NCBI GenBank assembly: GCA_017381935.1
Contig: JAFOBG010000005.1
Location: 62,001 to 126,000, forward strand
DNA: 64,000 bases
Direction: 5' to 3'
From: Alistipes sp.
GTDB taxonomy: Bacteria > Bacteroidota > Bacteroidia > Bacteroidales > Rikenellaceae
Both the position numbers and the translations under genes were made by a program. Shown here piece by piece: positions 44,058 through 52,802 of this stretch (position 1 is the stretch's first letter; each line of letters starts with the position of its first letter). The notes beneath the pieces were generated by a model. That model was given only the letters and a program-made list of their open reading frames with translations, ran no database searches and had not been told where the DNA came from.

Positions 44058-45163
44058 TATTCAAGACGTTTATAGTAGTAGAGAGAGTCGGTTGGAGCGT
44101 TGTGGTGCAACATCTGAATCATGTCTCTTAAGACAATATCCGGATTTACGGCACCAGATTCCCAAAAATCACTTCCTCCACTTGCCGTTGAGCGTTTGGT
44201 GTTGTTATATACTTTATTCTGCATTACAGCAGGAGTGCTTGCAAACTTGGGATTACTCTTTTTAAGTTCCTCAATAGTCTTAATTTGTCCTACATTGAGC
44301 CATATATCAGCAGATGAGGCGAGTATAAGTGCCTGCTCAAGAGATATTGGTACTGATTGTGATGATGTGTTTTGTGGGTAGATATACTCTCCTCCTGCAT
44401 CGGCTATAAGCTGTACAGCATAGCTTGATATGGGTGGCATAAACCACGTGTCTCTGTATGGAGTGTTCAGCATTACTTTGGGTGTGTAAGAGAGATGCTC
44501 GACACTCTTCTTGAGGGAGTTATATCTGCTCTCAAGAGCATTAAAATACTCGATACCCCTCTCTTGAAGAGAACATAATGCGGCAAGAGCTACAACCCAC
44601 TCAGCCTTTCCAAGAGGCAAAGGCTCTATGTAGTCTCCTATATATATATAAGGTATGCCGAGTTGATTGAGTTTTGTTGTGGTTGCACTATCCTCTCCAT
44701 ATAGACCATATAGGAGTATGACATCAGTCTTTAATGCTTTCAGTAACTCGAAGTTGAGAGATGAGTCATATCCAATCTCGGCGGCTTTTTGGCGTACAGT
44801 TTGGTTTGATATAAACTTAACACCCGATGCACCAATGACCTTATCGGCTACTCCAATGGCATCTAACATGGCGATATGGCTTGAAGAGAGACAGGCAATT
44901 CTCTCTACAGGTAACTGTATTGCTATCTGAGCCTCAGGATAGGGCTGACCTTTTTCAAGTAGATATATGCGCTGCTCAAAGTGCTTATCACTTTGGTATG
45001 GGTCCCTGATGGTTATAATCTTACGCTGTAGCGAATCGCAATCTATAGAGAATGATTGCGCATATTTTGGGGCGTATATAGTTTGGAAGTGATTATTATC
45101 ACTCTTTGTTGCAGGGTTGCAGCTTGTAAAGATTAGTAATAGTATGTACAATAACCATCTCAT
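44057..45163 (-). CDS. Periplasmic binding lipoprotein of the FecB/BtuF type
   Basis: A 368-residue TroA-fold binding protein with a lipobox (FTSC, Cys15). Conserved parts: PVERIACLSSSHIAMLDAIGVADKVIGAS, LLKALKTDVILLY, GEWVVALAAL-like helix, and a C-terminal lobe. It presents substrate to the permease and ATPase that follow. It overlaps recN by 4 bases. The CLSSSH and no nearby TonB receptor or riboswitch leave iron-siderophore versus cobalamin open. Confidence 0.85.
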   Translation of the reverse strand: MRWLLYILLLIFTSCNPATKSDNNHFQTIYAPKYAQSFSIDCDSLQRKIITIRDPYQSDKHFEQRIYLLEKGQPYPEAQIAIQLPVERIACLSSSHIAMLDAIGVADKVIGASGVKFISNQTVRQKAAEIGYDSSLNFELLKALKTDVILLYGLYGEDSATTTKLNQLGIPYIYIGDYIEPLPLGKAEWVVALAALCSLQERGIEYFNALESRYNSLKKSVEHLSYTPKVMLNTPYRDTWFMPPISSYAVQLIADAGGEYIYPQNTSSQSVPISLEQALILASSADIWLNVGQIKTIEELKKSNPKFASTPAVMQNKVYNNTKRSTASGGSDFWESGAVNPDIVLRDMIQMLHHNAPTDSLYYYKRLE

Positions 45164-46803
45164 AGCTTGCCGAGCAGAATTTTAGCCTGCTCAATAGCTG
45201 CATCGGAGATATTTTCGCCCGATAACATCTTGGCAATCTCTGTAATGCGCTCAGAGTCTGAGAGTAGGCGCATGTTTGTTGTACTATCACTCTTATATAC
45301 AAGATAGTGGCTATCTCCCTTAGATGCAACTTGAGGTAGATGTGTAATATCTATCACCTGCATAGATGTTGATAGCTCGGCAATAACCTCTCCTACGGCA
45401 TTCGCCACACGGCCTGATACGCCGGTGTCAATCTCGTCAAAGATGATTGTTGGCAGGGCAAGTGTTTTGGAAAGTACAGACTTTAAAGCCAACATTACAC
45501 GAGACATCTCGCCACCTGATGCAATTTTATCAATCGGACGTGGCTCTATACCCTCGTTGGCTGTAAAGAGAAACTCAACCTCCTCTATACCTGACGGTAA
45601 GAGCTCTTTTTGTGTAAATCCGATTCTGAATTGAGCACTTGCCATGCCCACCTTGTGTAAAATAGCATCTACAGAGCTTTCAAACTCTACCGCCGCAGCC
45701 TTGTGCGCTTCAAATATAGAAGTGGCAATAGAGAGAGCTTTGGCCTCAGCCTGCTCTACTTGTAGCTTTAGATGTGCTATATCTTCATCAGCTCTGTCAA
45801 TAGATGAGAGTTGATTTGAGTACTTGTTGTAGATAGCAATTAGCTCCTCCTCACTCTCTGCACGATGCTTGCGACGTAGATTGTATAGAGTCTCCAAACG
45901 GCTATTTACAGCGTCAAGACGCTCAGGGTCTGCATCAATCTTCTCTATGAGCATTTCAGCTGTGGCGTCAAGGTCTTGCAACTCGATAACTACCGATGAT
46001 AGTCGCTCGGCGGCATTTGCAGCATCGCTAAAGTATTGTCCAACACCCTTTAGAACTTTTGCTCTCTGAACAAGCTGAGATACAACTCCTGTCTGTTCAT
46101 CAGTAAGTGAACTATGCAAAGCACCGTATGCCTCTGTAATTGCCTCAGCATTAGCAAGCACCTCTAACTCTGCCTCTAACTCAGCCTGCTCACCCTCTTT
46201 TAGTTTAGCAGCGCTAAGTTCGTCAACTTGATATCTGAGCCACTCCTCCTCTTTGCGTGCGGATTGTATAGAGTCGATAGCACGTTTTAATGCCTCTTTG
46301 GTTTGGCTAAGATTGCTATATGCAGCGTTGTACTCTTTGCGCAGGGAAGAGCAATGTGCAATAGTGTCAAGAGCCTCGATGCGGAATTGCTCAGAGGCTA
46401 AGATTAGATTTTTGTGCTGTGAGTGTATATCTATCAGATACTCGCCAACGCTCTTAAGAGTGGTTAATTGTACCGGTTGGTCGCCTATATACGCACGGCT
46501 TTTGCCGGCTGGTGTGATTATGCGACGAATAGCAATTTGAGGTTCATAGTCTAAGTCTAACTGCTCGAATAGAGCCTCAAGTTGTAGATTTGAGATGTCA
46601 AATTCAGCCTCTACAACACAATTTCTTGCGTTGTCCTTAATTGCAGCACCCTCATTGCGAGCACCTAAAAGTAGCGATAGAGCACCGAGCAGAATACTCT
46701 TACCTGCACCGGTCTCTCCGGTGATAATATTCAGGTTGCTATCCCATTCGACATTCAGAGAGTCGATGAGTGCATAGTTCTCAACGCTCAGACGAGTTAA
46801 CAT
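45160..46803 (-). CDS. recN: DNA repair protein RecN
   Basis: A 547-residue SMC-like ATPase used in double-strand break repair. Walker A is GETGAGKSILLGALSLLLG, a long coiled coil runs about residues 150-380, and the Walker B/signature LPTIIFDEIDTGVSG is near 460. Overlaps coaBC by 7 bases and the binding lipoprotein by 4. Confidence 0.95.
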   Translation of the reverse strand: MLTRLSVENYALIDSLNVEWDSNLNIITGETGAGKSILLGALSLLLGARNEGAAIKDNARNCVVEAEFDISNLQLEALFEQLDLDYEPQIAIRRIITPAGKSRAYIGDQPVQLTTLKSVGEYLIDIHSQHKNLILASEQFRIEALDTIAHCSSLRKEYNAAYSNLSQTKEALKRAIDSIQSARKEEEWLRYQVDELSAAKLKEGEQAELEAELEVLANAEAITEAYGALHSSLTDEQTGVVSQLVQRAKVLKGVGQYFSDAANAAERLSSVVIELQDLDATAEMLIEKIDADPERLDAVNSRLETLYNLRRKHRAESEEELIAIYNKYSNQLSSIDRADEDIAHLKLQVEQAEAKALSIATSIFEAHKAAAVEFESSVDAILHKVGMASAQFRIGFTQKELLPSGIEEVEFLFTANEGIEPRPIDKIASGGEMSRVMLALKSVLSKTLALPTIIFDEIDTGVSGRVANAVGEVIAELSTSMQVIDITHLPQVASKGDSHYLVYKSDSTTNMRLLSDSERITEIAKMLSGENISDAAIEQAKILLGKL

Positions 46804-47993
46804 AGCTCTTGCTCTATTTTATCAACAATCTTCTCGGCAACCTCAGCCTTGCTCATCAGTGGTAGGCTCTGGGAACCATTACTGTCAATAAATGTAACCT
46901 TATTTGTATCTACTCCAAATCCTGCACCCTTATCGGTAAGGGAGTTGAGGACTATAAAGTTTAGATTTTTTCTCTTTAGTTTGCTCTGCGCACTCTTTAC
47001 GCCTGCATCACTCTCAAGAGCAAAACCTACAAGAACTCTATCCCCCTTTACAGCGCCAAGAGCAGCTGCAATATCCTTTGTTCTGACTAATTCAATAGAC
47101 ATATCATCGTCAGATTTCTTGATTTTGTGCTCAGCCACCTTTGCTGGCGTATAGTCTGCAACGGCAGCACACATAATAGCACCGTGGGCGCTCTTGAATG
47201 CTTCAGTAGTGGCGTTATACATCTGCTCGGCGGAAAGGACATCTACTCTTGTAACGCCTTGTGGTGTAGGAAGTGTTGTGCGGCCTGTTACAAGTGTTAC
47301 TTGTGCACCTCTATCCGATAGAGCTTGAGCAATTGCATAACCCATCTTGCCTGTGGAGTGGTTTGTTATATACCTCACCGGATCAATAGCCTCAATTGTA
47401 GCACCTGCGGTTACAACGAAGTGTTTACCTTGAAGGCTCTTTTTTTTTTCTGGATTCAGCGTCTGGATAAGTAGCTCCAAGAGTTGCTCAGGCTCTGCCA
47501 TGCGACCTTTACCTGTAAGACCGCTGGCAAGTTCTCCGGCTGGAGATGGAGCAATAATAACTCCGTGGCTACGGAGTGTGGCAAGATTGTTTTGTGTTGT
47601 GATGTGTGAGAACATATCACAATCCATGGCAGGCGCAACGATAGTCTTACAACGTGCCGATAGATATGTTGTAAGTAGTAGATTGTCAGCTACGCCTGTA
47701 GCCATCTTTGCCAATGTGTTTGCTGTTGCTGGGGCAATAAGGTAGCAGTCTGCCCACTCTCCAAGGCTGATATGAGAGTTCCACTCTCCATTCTCAGGGT
47801 TGAAAAACTCTACAAGGATAGGGTTTTTCGAGAGAGTTGCCATTGTTAGAGGTGTGATAAACTGCTTTGCTGTCTGAGTCATTACAACCTTCACTTCCGC
47901 TCCGGCTGTACGTAACAGACGGCACAGCACAGCGGCCTTATAAGCTGCTATGCTGCCCGTAACTCCTAAAAGTATGTGCTTGCCCTGCAACAT
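46797..47993 (-). CDS. coaBC: Bifunctional phosphopantothenoylcysteine decarboxylase/synthetase
   Basis: A 398-residue coenzyme A enzyme (Dfp). The N-terminal flavoprotein decarboxylase (1-190) has GVTGSIAAYKA, the active His in WNSHISLGEWAD, and the PAMDCDMF motif. The C-terminal synthetase (about 195-398) has NHSTGKMGYAIA and CAAVADYTP. It lies 11 bases after rpoZ. Confidence 0.95.
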   Translation of the reverse strand: MLQGKHILLGVTGSIAAYKAAVLCRLLRTAGAEVKVVMTQTAKQFITPLTMATLSKNPILVEFFNPENGEWNSHISLGEWADCYLIAPATANTLAKMATGVADNLLLTTYLSARCKTIVAPAMDCDMFSHITTQNNLATLRSHGVIIAPSPAGELASGLTGKGRMAEPEQLLELLIQTLNPEKKKSLQGKHFVVTAGATIEAIDPVRYITNHSTGKMGYAIAQALSDRGAQVTLVTGRTTLPTPQGVTRVDVLSAEQMYNATTEAFKSAHGAIMCAAVADYTPAKVAEHKIKKSDDDMSIELVRTKDIAAALGAVKGDRVLVGFALESDAGVKSAQSKLKRKNLNFIVLNSLTDKGAGFGVDTNKVTFIDSNGSQSLPLMSKAEVAEKIVDKIEQELC

Positions 47994-48004
47994 GGGTGTA
48001 GGTA

Positions 48005-48328
48005 TTACTTGTCAGAATCGCGATAGTAAACCTCACCGTCGAGGAACTCCTCCGTTGCAATAATTGCAGGCTTTGGAAGGCGCTCGTAGTAGCGAGAAAT
48101 CTCAATCTGTTCACGGTTCTCAAAAGTCTCCTCCATAGTGTCAGCAGTTGAAGCCGATGTGGCGAAGTCTGCCAACTTTCTATTCAGCTCCTGCTTAAGT
48201 TCTGCAGAAATCTGATTAGCACGACGAGCGATGATGTTGATGCTCTTATAGACATTGCCAGTCTCTGGATCAAAGTCTGAGAGCTTACGAGTTACCGTGT
48301 TGTTAGGAATGTTCTTCTTAATCTCCAT
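48005..48328 (-). CDS. rpoZ: RNA polymerase omega subunit, Bacteroidota type
   Basis: About 107 residues from the ATG at 48328 (MEIKKNIPNNTVTRKLSDFD). The ETGNVYKSINIIARRANQIS segment corresponds to the conserved omega core (R-A-x-Q-I), followed by the extended ENREQIEISRYYERLPKP tail usual in this phylum. Omega helps fold and hold the beta-prime subunit. The codons upstream overlap the bamD end and are not likely translated. Confidence 0.85.
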   Translation of the reverse strand: MEIKKNIPNNTVTRKLSDFDPETGNVYKSINIIARRANQISAELKQELNRKLADFATSASTADTMEETFENREQIEISRYYERLPKPAIIATEEFLDGEVYYRDSDK

Positions 48329-48356
48329 TGTAGAAACGGTTTTTGAAAAGTGCTTA

Positions 48357-49199
48357 TTATTGTTTTTCTGAATTCTCTGTAGTTGTGGAGCCACTCTCCT
48401 TATTTTTGTCAATATAATCTTTTGCCTCCTTGAAGTAGCGGTTGAGCTCCTTTATATGCTTTGACTGAGGAAACTCCTCGATAAAAGAGTAGTATGAGTC
48501 GAGCATAGAGAGGTAGCGGTCTGCCTGCTTTTCTATTACCGAGTTGTGAGCAAGGCGATAGTTTGAGACAACGATATAGTACATAATCTCCTCACGGTGA
48601 GCTGTATTGTCGTAGTTCTTGAGTGCATTCTTAAATGCGACAACAGCCGACTTGTACTTCTGGATTTTGAAGTATGTATATGCGTTGATAAATGTCTTGT
48701 CGTGTAGTCGAACAGTAAGCTCTTCAATCAACTCTCTGAAAGGCTGGGCACGAACAGATGTCGGATAACGCTCGATAAAGTTGCTCAGCGATACGATAGC
48801 CTGCGCTGTAAGTGTCTGATCACGAGTAGGTCCTGGTGCAAGATAGTACTGACACATTGCATACATAGCCTCGGCATCCTCAATAAATGTAGAACGGCCA
48901 AACTTCTTTCTGAACTCGTCAAAACCGATAGAGGCCTCATGATAGTCGCGATTCTTGTACTTGCTGCGTGCAGAGAAGAAAGAGATACTATCCTCACGCT
49001 CAGAACCGATGTAGTAGCCTGCACAAGCGTCAAACATGTCGCTGGCACGGTTCCACTTCTCAGCCTTATAGAGTTTAAGGGCAGTTGAATATATCAACTC
49101 CGGATCACCACTTTTGGTAATCTGGCCTAGACCGGAACAAGAGAAAAACATGGTGGCAAGTAGAGCCACTACGGTTAAATTAAGGATTAAATTCTTCAT
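48357..49199 (-). CDS. bamD: Outer-membrane assembly lipoprotein BamD
   Basis: About 280 residues from the ATG at 49199. Lipoprotein signal with FFSC (Cys21). TPR repeats start at once (DPELIYSTALKLYKAEKWNRASDMF, YHEASIGFDEFRKKFGRS) and cover about 35-255, as in BamD/ComL. It belongs to the BAM machine with BamA. The N-terminal addition possible from 49247 is leader sequence. It heads an operon running through rpoZ, coaBC, recN and the importer. Confidence 0.9.
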   Translation of the reverse strand: MKNLILNLTVVALLATMFFSCSGLGQITKSGDPELIYSTALKLYKAEKWNRASDMFDACAGYYIGSEREDSISFFSARSKYKNRDYHEASIGFDEFRKKFGRSTFIEDAEAMYAMCQYYLAPGPTRDQTLTAQAIVSLSNFIERYPTSVRAQPFRELIEELTVRLHDKTFINAYTYFKIQKYKSAVVAFKNALKNYDNTAHREEIMYYIVVSNYRLAHNSVIEKQADRYLSMLDSYYSFIEEFPQSKHIKELNRYFKEAKDYIDKNKESGSTTTENSEKQ

Positions 49200-49252
49200 C
49201 TCAAAAATGTTACGTACGTGCGCCTGCGTATAAAAACAGTGGTACAATCGTG

Positions 49253-49260
49253 CAAAGTTA
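49253..49260 (-). promoter_or_regulatory. Promoter of the bamD operon
   Basis: TAACTTTGCAC on the minus strand with TTTG 20 bases upstream. The leader (about 50 bases) contains GATTGTACCAC and a GCAGGCGCACGTACG stretch shared with other leaders here. Confidence 0.75.
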
Positions 49261-49336
49261 CAAAAGATTTAACGAATTTGCAAAATCTTTATTGTGAGAT
49301 AGTTCTATTTTTAGTGTCTAATCTTGCTAAATAGTA

Positions 49337-49360
49337 TGCACTCCTCTTTTGAAGAGTGCA
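49337..49360 (-). terminator. Hairpin after asd
   Basis: TGCACTC/GAGTGCA stem with a T-rich loop, 8 bases past the asd stop. There is no clear T-run after it on the minus strand. Confidence 0.4.
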
Positions 49361-49367
49361 ATACACA

Positions 49368-50372
49368 CTACTTTTTGTTTGCAATAAGCCACTCGGCAAT
49401 CTGAATGGCATTGAGTGCTGCACCCTTCTTTATTTGGTCAGCTACGCACCAAAAAGTAATAGCATTTGGAGTAGAGATATCCTCACGGATACGACCTACA
49501 TATACAGGCTCTTTGTGAGCTATAAATAGTGGCATAGGATACCTCTTTTCAGAAGGGTTGTCAAGTACAACAATGCCCTGAGCTGCCTCAAAAGCCTCAC
49601 GAGCCTGTGAGACAGTTACAGGCTGGTCAAACTCTACCCAGATAGCCTCAGAGTGGGCTCGCATTACAGGTACACGCACGCATGTTGCAGAGACTTTGAT
49701 GTCTGAGTGCATGATTTTCTGGGTTTCGTTGTACATCTTCATCTCCTCCTTTGTATAGTCATTATCGGTAAATACGTCGATATGAGGGATGACATTGAAG
49801 GCCAATTGGTGAGCAAACTTTTCAACCTTTGGCTCCTCTCCATTTGCTAACGAAACGTGCTGAGCTTCAAGTTCTGCCATTGCTGTTGCACCTGCGCCAC
49901 TTGCGCTCTGATATGTAGCCACATGCACACGACGAATGTGGGCAATCTTCTCAAGGGCAGCCAATGCTACGACCATCTGAATCGTTGTACAGTTAGGATT
50001 GGCAATAATGCGACGAGGGGCATTAAGTGCATCTTCTGCATTAACCTCAGGCACTACAAGAGGAACATCGCTATCCATACGGTAGCAACTTGAGTTGTCA
50101 ATCATCAGCGTTCCATGCTTCGTAATGGTCTGAGCAAACTCCTTAGATACGCTGCCACCTGCAGAAACAAGGGCTATATCGACACCCTTAAAGTCGTCAT
50201 TGTGTTGTAGCAATTTTATTTCAATCTCTTTTCCACGGAACACTCTTGTTTGTCCGGCACTTCTTGCGCTACCAAAAAGTAACAATTCATCACATGGGAA
50301 ATTGTGCTCCTCCAAGATTCTAAGAAATTCCTGGCCTACAGCACCACTTGCGCCTACTACTGCAATTTTCAT
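49368..50372 (-). CDS. asd: Aspartate-semialdehyde dehydrogenase
   Basis: A 334-residue NADP-dependent enzyme, the second step from aspartate after LysC. It has [22 protein letters not shown], the active Cys in [10 protein letters not shown] (about residue 128) and [16 protein letters not shown]. It is the last of the sui1-to-asd run, 27 bases after pbp1A. Confidence 0.95.
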   Translation of the reverse strand: MKIAVVGASGAVGQEFLRILEEHNFPCDELLLFGSARSAGQTRVFRGKEIEIKLLQHNDDFKGVDIALVSAGGSVSKEFAQTITKHGTLMIDNSSCYRMDSDVPLVVPEVNAEDALNAPRRIIANPNCTTIQMVVALAALEKIAHIRRVHVATYQSASGAGATAMAELEAQHVSLANGEEPKVEKFAHQLAFNVIPHIDVFTDNDYTKEEMKMYNETQKIMHSDIKVSATCVRVPVMRAHSEAIWVEFDQPVTVSQAREAFEAAQGIVVLDNPSEKRYPMPLFIAHKEPVYVGRIREDISTPNAITFWCVADQIKKGAALNAIQIAEWLIANKK

Positions 50373-50399
50373 AGTTGTAATATTTATTATAGTTCAAAG

Positions 50400-52790
50400 T
50401 TATTCAAAAAATTCATCTTCCAACTCCTTCTCCTCTACTGTCTCATCACAGATTTGCTCTGTCCACATGGCAGGGCGAGGGAATGTATCATCACGACTAA
50501 TTTTACTATTTGGGTCGTTATATACTCTTGTAAGGAAGTCTCCTACGATAGGAAGGGCCATAATAGAACCCTCACCACGACGACGTAGGTGTATCTGCTG
50601 GTCCTCGCCACCAACCCAAGAACCGGCAACAAGATTTGGAGTGATACACATAAACCAAGCATCACGGTTTTCGTTTGATGTACCAGTCTTTCCGGCAATC
50701 TCTACATCTGATAGACCAAACTGCCAACCCATACGACGACCTGTACCGTTGGTAATTACATTTCTCAACATCGTAATCATTGTATATGCGGTCTCTTTGC
50801 TTACAGCATCCTGTGAAGAGGAACTGAAACTTGAAATGAGATTACCCTGACGGTCCTCAATATGTGTTACAAAGAGAGGCGAGTTGTGTACGCCCTCATT
50901 TGCAAATGTAGAGTATGCACTTACCATCTCAAAGACATTACTCTCGAAAGTTCCTAAACAGAGTGCATATACAGGGTCGATATAGCTTGCAATACCCATA
51001 TTGTGGATAAAGTCCGCTACAGCTTCAGGTTGCTTCGCCTGCTTCATAATCCATGCTGAGTAGTTGTTTCGGCTCAGAGCCAAACCCCACTTAAGAGGGT
51101 GCAACACGCCATCATACTCTACATTTCCCGCCTCCTTTGGAGACCATGCTGTACCTACTGTTGTCTCGATAGTTACAGGAAGGTTTGGCACCATAGTACA
51201 AGGGCTCATGCCGAGGTGGTCAATAGCAAAGGTGTATATAAAAGGCTTTACAGTTGAGCCAATCTGTCGCTTACCCTGCTTTGCCATATCGTACTTAAAG
51301 TATTGGAAGGATGGACCTCCGACGTACGCCTTTACATGACCTGTCTGAGGCTCCATAGCCACAAATGAGGCTCTGATAATCTTCTTGTGGTGCAGAATAG
51401 AGTCTCGAGGAGTAAGCAGAGTATCTCTCTCCCCCTCAAAAGTAAAGACCTTCATGTTGCACTTCTTTTCAAAAGAGGCATATATATCCTTCTCTGATAC
51501 CCCATCCTTCTTCATGTTGCGGAAACGGTCAGAGTTTCGCATAGCACGGCGTATGATATTGTCAACCTCTTCTCTATCTGTGTCTATAAAGATAGTTCGG
51601 GTCTGCTTTACCTGCTGATCCATTGCAGGCTGTATGACACTCTGTAGTTGCTTATGGACAGCCGCCTCGGCATACTCTTGCATAGAGGCGTTGATAGTCG
51701 TATATATCTTTAGTCCATCTCGATAGATGTTATACTCTGTACCATCGGCCTTATGATTTTTATGACACCAGCCGTAAAGTGGGTTTTCATTATACTGCTT
51801 CAGAGCCTGTTCATAATCCCATTGGGTGTAGAAGTTACGACGTTTTGGCTCTTTGGCTGTCATTACAAGACGTAGCATCTCTCGGAAGTATGTAGCCTGT
51901 CCGTAGTTGTGAGATACCGGTCTGTAGTTGAGCGTAATAGGTAGAGCCGAGATTGAATCGCACTGCTCACGAGTGATTGCTCCTACATTGCAGATACGGC
52001 TCAGTACAAGATTGCGGCGTTTTAGGGCATTCTCAGGGTTGCGGATAGGGGAGTAGCGTGTTGGCGCATTTACAACACCTACCAACATGGCGGCCTCCTG
52101 CAAATTGAGCTCCGAAGGCTCTTTGCCGAAGAATGTTGTGGCAGCCGATTTAATACCGTAAGAGTTAGAACCATACTCTACCGTATTGAGATACATGGCA
52201 ATAATCTCCTCTTTTGTATAGTTGTGCTCCAACTTGATGGCGGTAATCCACTCCTTGAGTTTGTTGCCTACAAGACGGAAGATTTTTGCAATCTTGCCGT
52301 CGTTCTCAGAGGTGTTACGAGGGAAGAGATTCTTTGCGAGCTGTTGTGTAATTGTACTACCTCCACCCTGTCTCATTCCGAGCAGTACAGTCTTGATACC
52401 TACACGGGCAAGTGAGCGATAGTCAATTCCTGAGTGAGAGTAGAAACGCTCATCTTCAACAGATATTAAGGCTGCCGCAAGAGGTGGCACCTGCTCACCA
52501 GATATAGTGTAGATAGCTGTAGAGTCCTTTGAAAAGAGGTCGGCATACTGCACATAGGAGCGATTTTGGACAAAGAAACTGCCTAATACCTTTCCGTTGT
52601 CGGCATATACCTCGGTTGCTAAGTTGCTTTTCGGATTCTCTAACTCCTCAAATGATGGAATACGACCAAATGCGCCCACAGCCGCAAGGGTGAGCATTAG
52701 AGCTACAATGAATACAGGCGTCATTGCTATAATCCACATCCAGCGGATAATTTTACTCTTTGTCGATTTGTTATTTCTCTGTTTTGCCAT
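50400..52790 (-). CDS. Class A penicillin-binding protein 1A
   Basis: A 796-residue wall synthase with one N-terminal helix (about 14-37). The glycosyltransferase domain has SVEDERFYSHSGIDYRSLAR, GGSTITQQLAKNLF and EEIIAMYLNTVEYG. The transpeptidase domain has GSTVKPF (SxxK), SRNNYSAW (SxN-like) and AGKTGTSNENRDAWF (KTG). It polymerises and cross-links peptidoglycan in the periplasm. The C-terminus is acidic. It is 12 bases after the 999-residue protein. Confidence 0.94.
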   Translation of the reverse strand: MAKQRNNKSTKSKIIRWMWIIAMTPVFIVALMLTLAAVGAFGRIPSFEELENPKSNLATEVYADNGKVLGSFFVQNRSYVQYADLFSKDSTAIYTISGEQVPPLAAALISVEDERFYSHSGIDYRSLARVGIKTVLLGMRQGGGSTITQQLAKNLFPRNTSENDGKIAKIFRLVGNKLKEWITAIKLEHNYTKEEIIAMYLNTVEYGSNSYGIKSAATTFFGKEPSELNLQEAAMLVGVVNAPTRYSPIRNPENALKRRNLVLSRICNVGAITREQCDSISALPITLNYRPVSHNYGQATYFREMLRLVMTAKEPKRRNFYTQWDYEQALKQYNENPLYGWCHKNHKADGTEYNIYRDGLKIYTTINASMQEYAEAAVHKQLQSVIQPAMDQQVKQTRTIFIDTDREEVDNIIRRAMRNSDRFRNMKKDGVSEKDIYASFEKKCNMKVFTFEGERDTLLTPRDSILHHKKIIRASFVAMEPQTGHVKAYVGGPSFQYFKYDMAKQGKRQIGSTVKPFIYTFAIDHLGMSPCTMVPNLPVTIETTVGTAWSPKEAGNVEYDGVLHPLKWGLALSRNNYSAWIMKQAKQPEAVADFIHNMGIASYIDPVYALCLGTFESNVFEMVSAYSTFANEGVHNSPLFVTHIEDRQGNLISSFSSSSQDAVSKETAYTMITMLRNVITNGTGRRMGWQFGLSDVEIAGKTGTSNENRDAWFMCITPNLVAGSWVGGEDQQIHLRRRGEGSIMALPIVGDFLTRVYNDPNSKISRDDTFPRPAMWTEQICDETVEEKELEDEFFE

Positions 52791-52802
52791 AGTCGTAAAT
52801 GT

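Noticed and set aside
45164-45240. Cobalamin riboswitch ahead of the importer genes
   Set aside because: The space upstream is recN coding sequence with four-base overlap; there is no room for a riboswitch.
50200-50850. 216-codon plus-strand frame opposite asd and pbp1A
   Set aside because: It crosses the boundary of two firm minus-strand genes and shows no recognisable domain.
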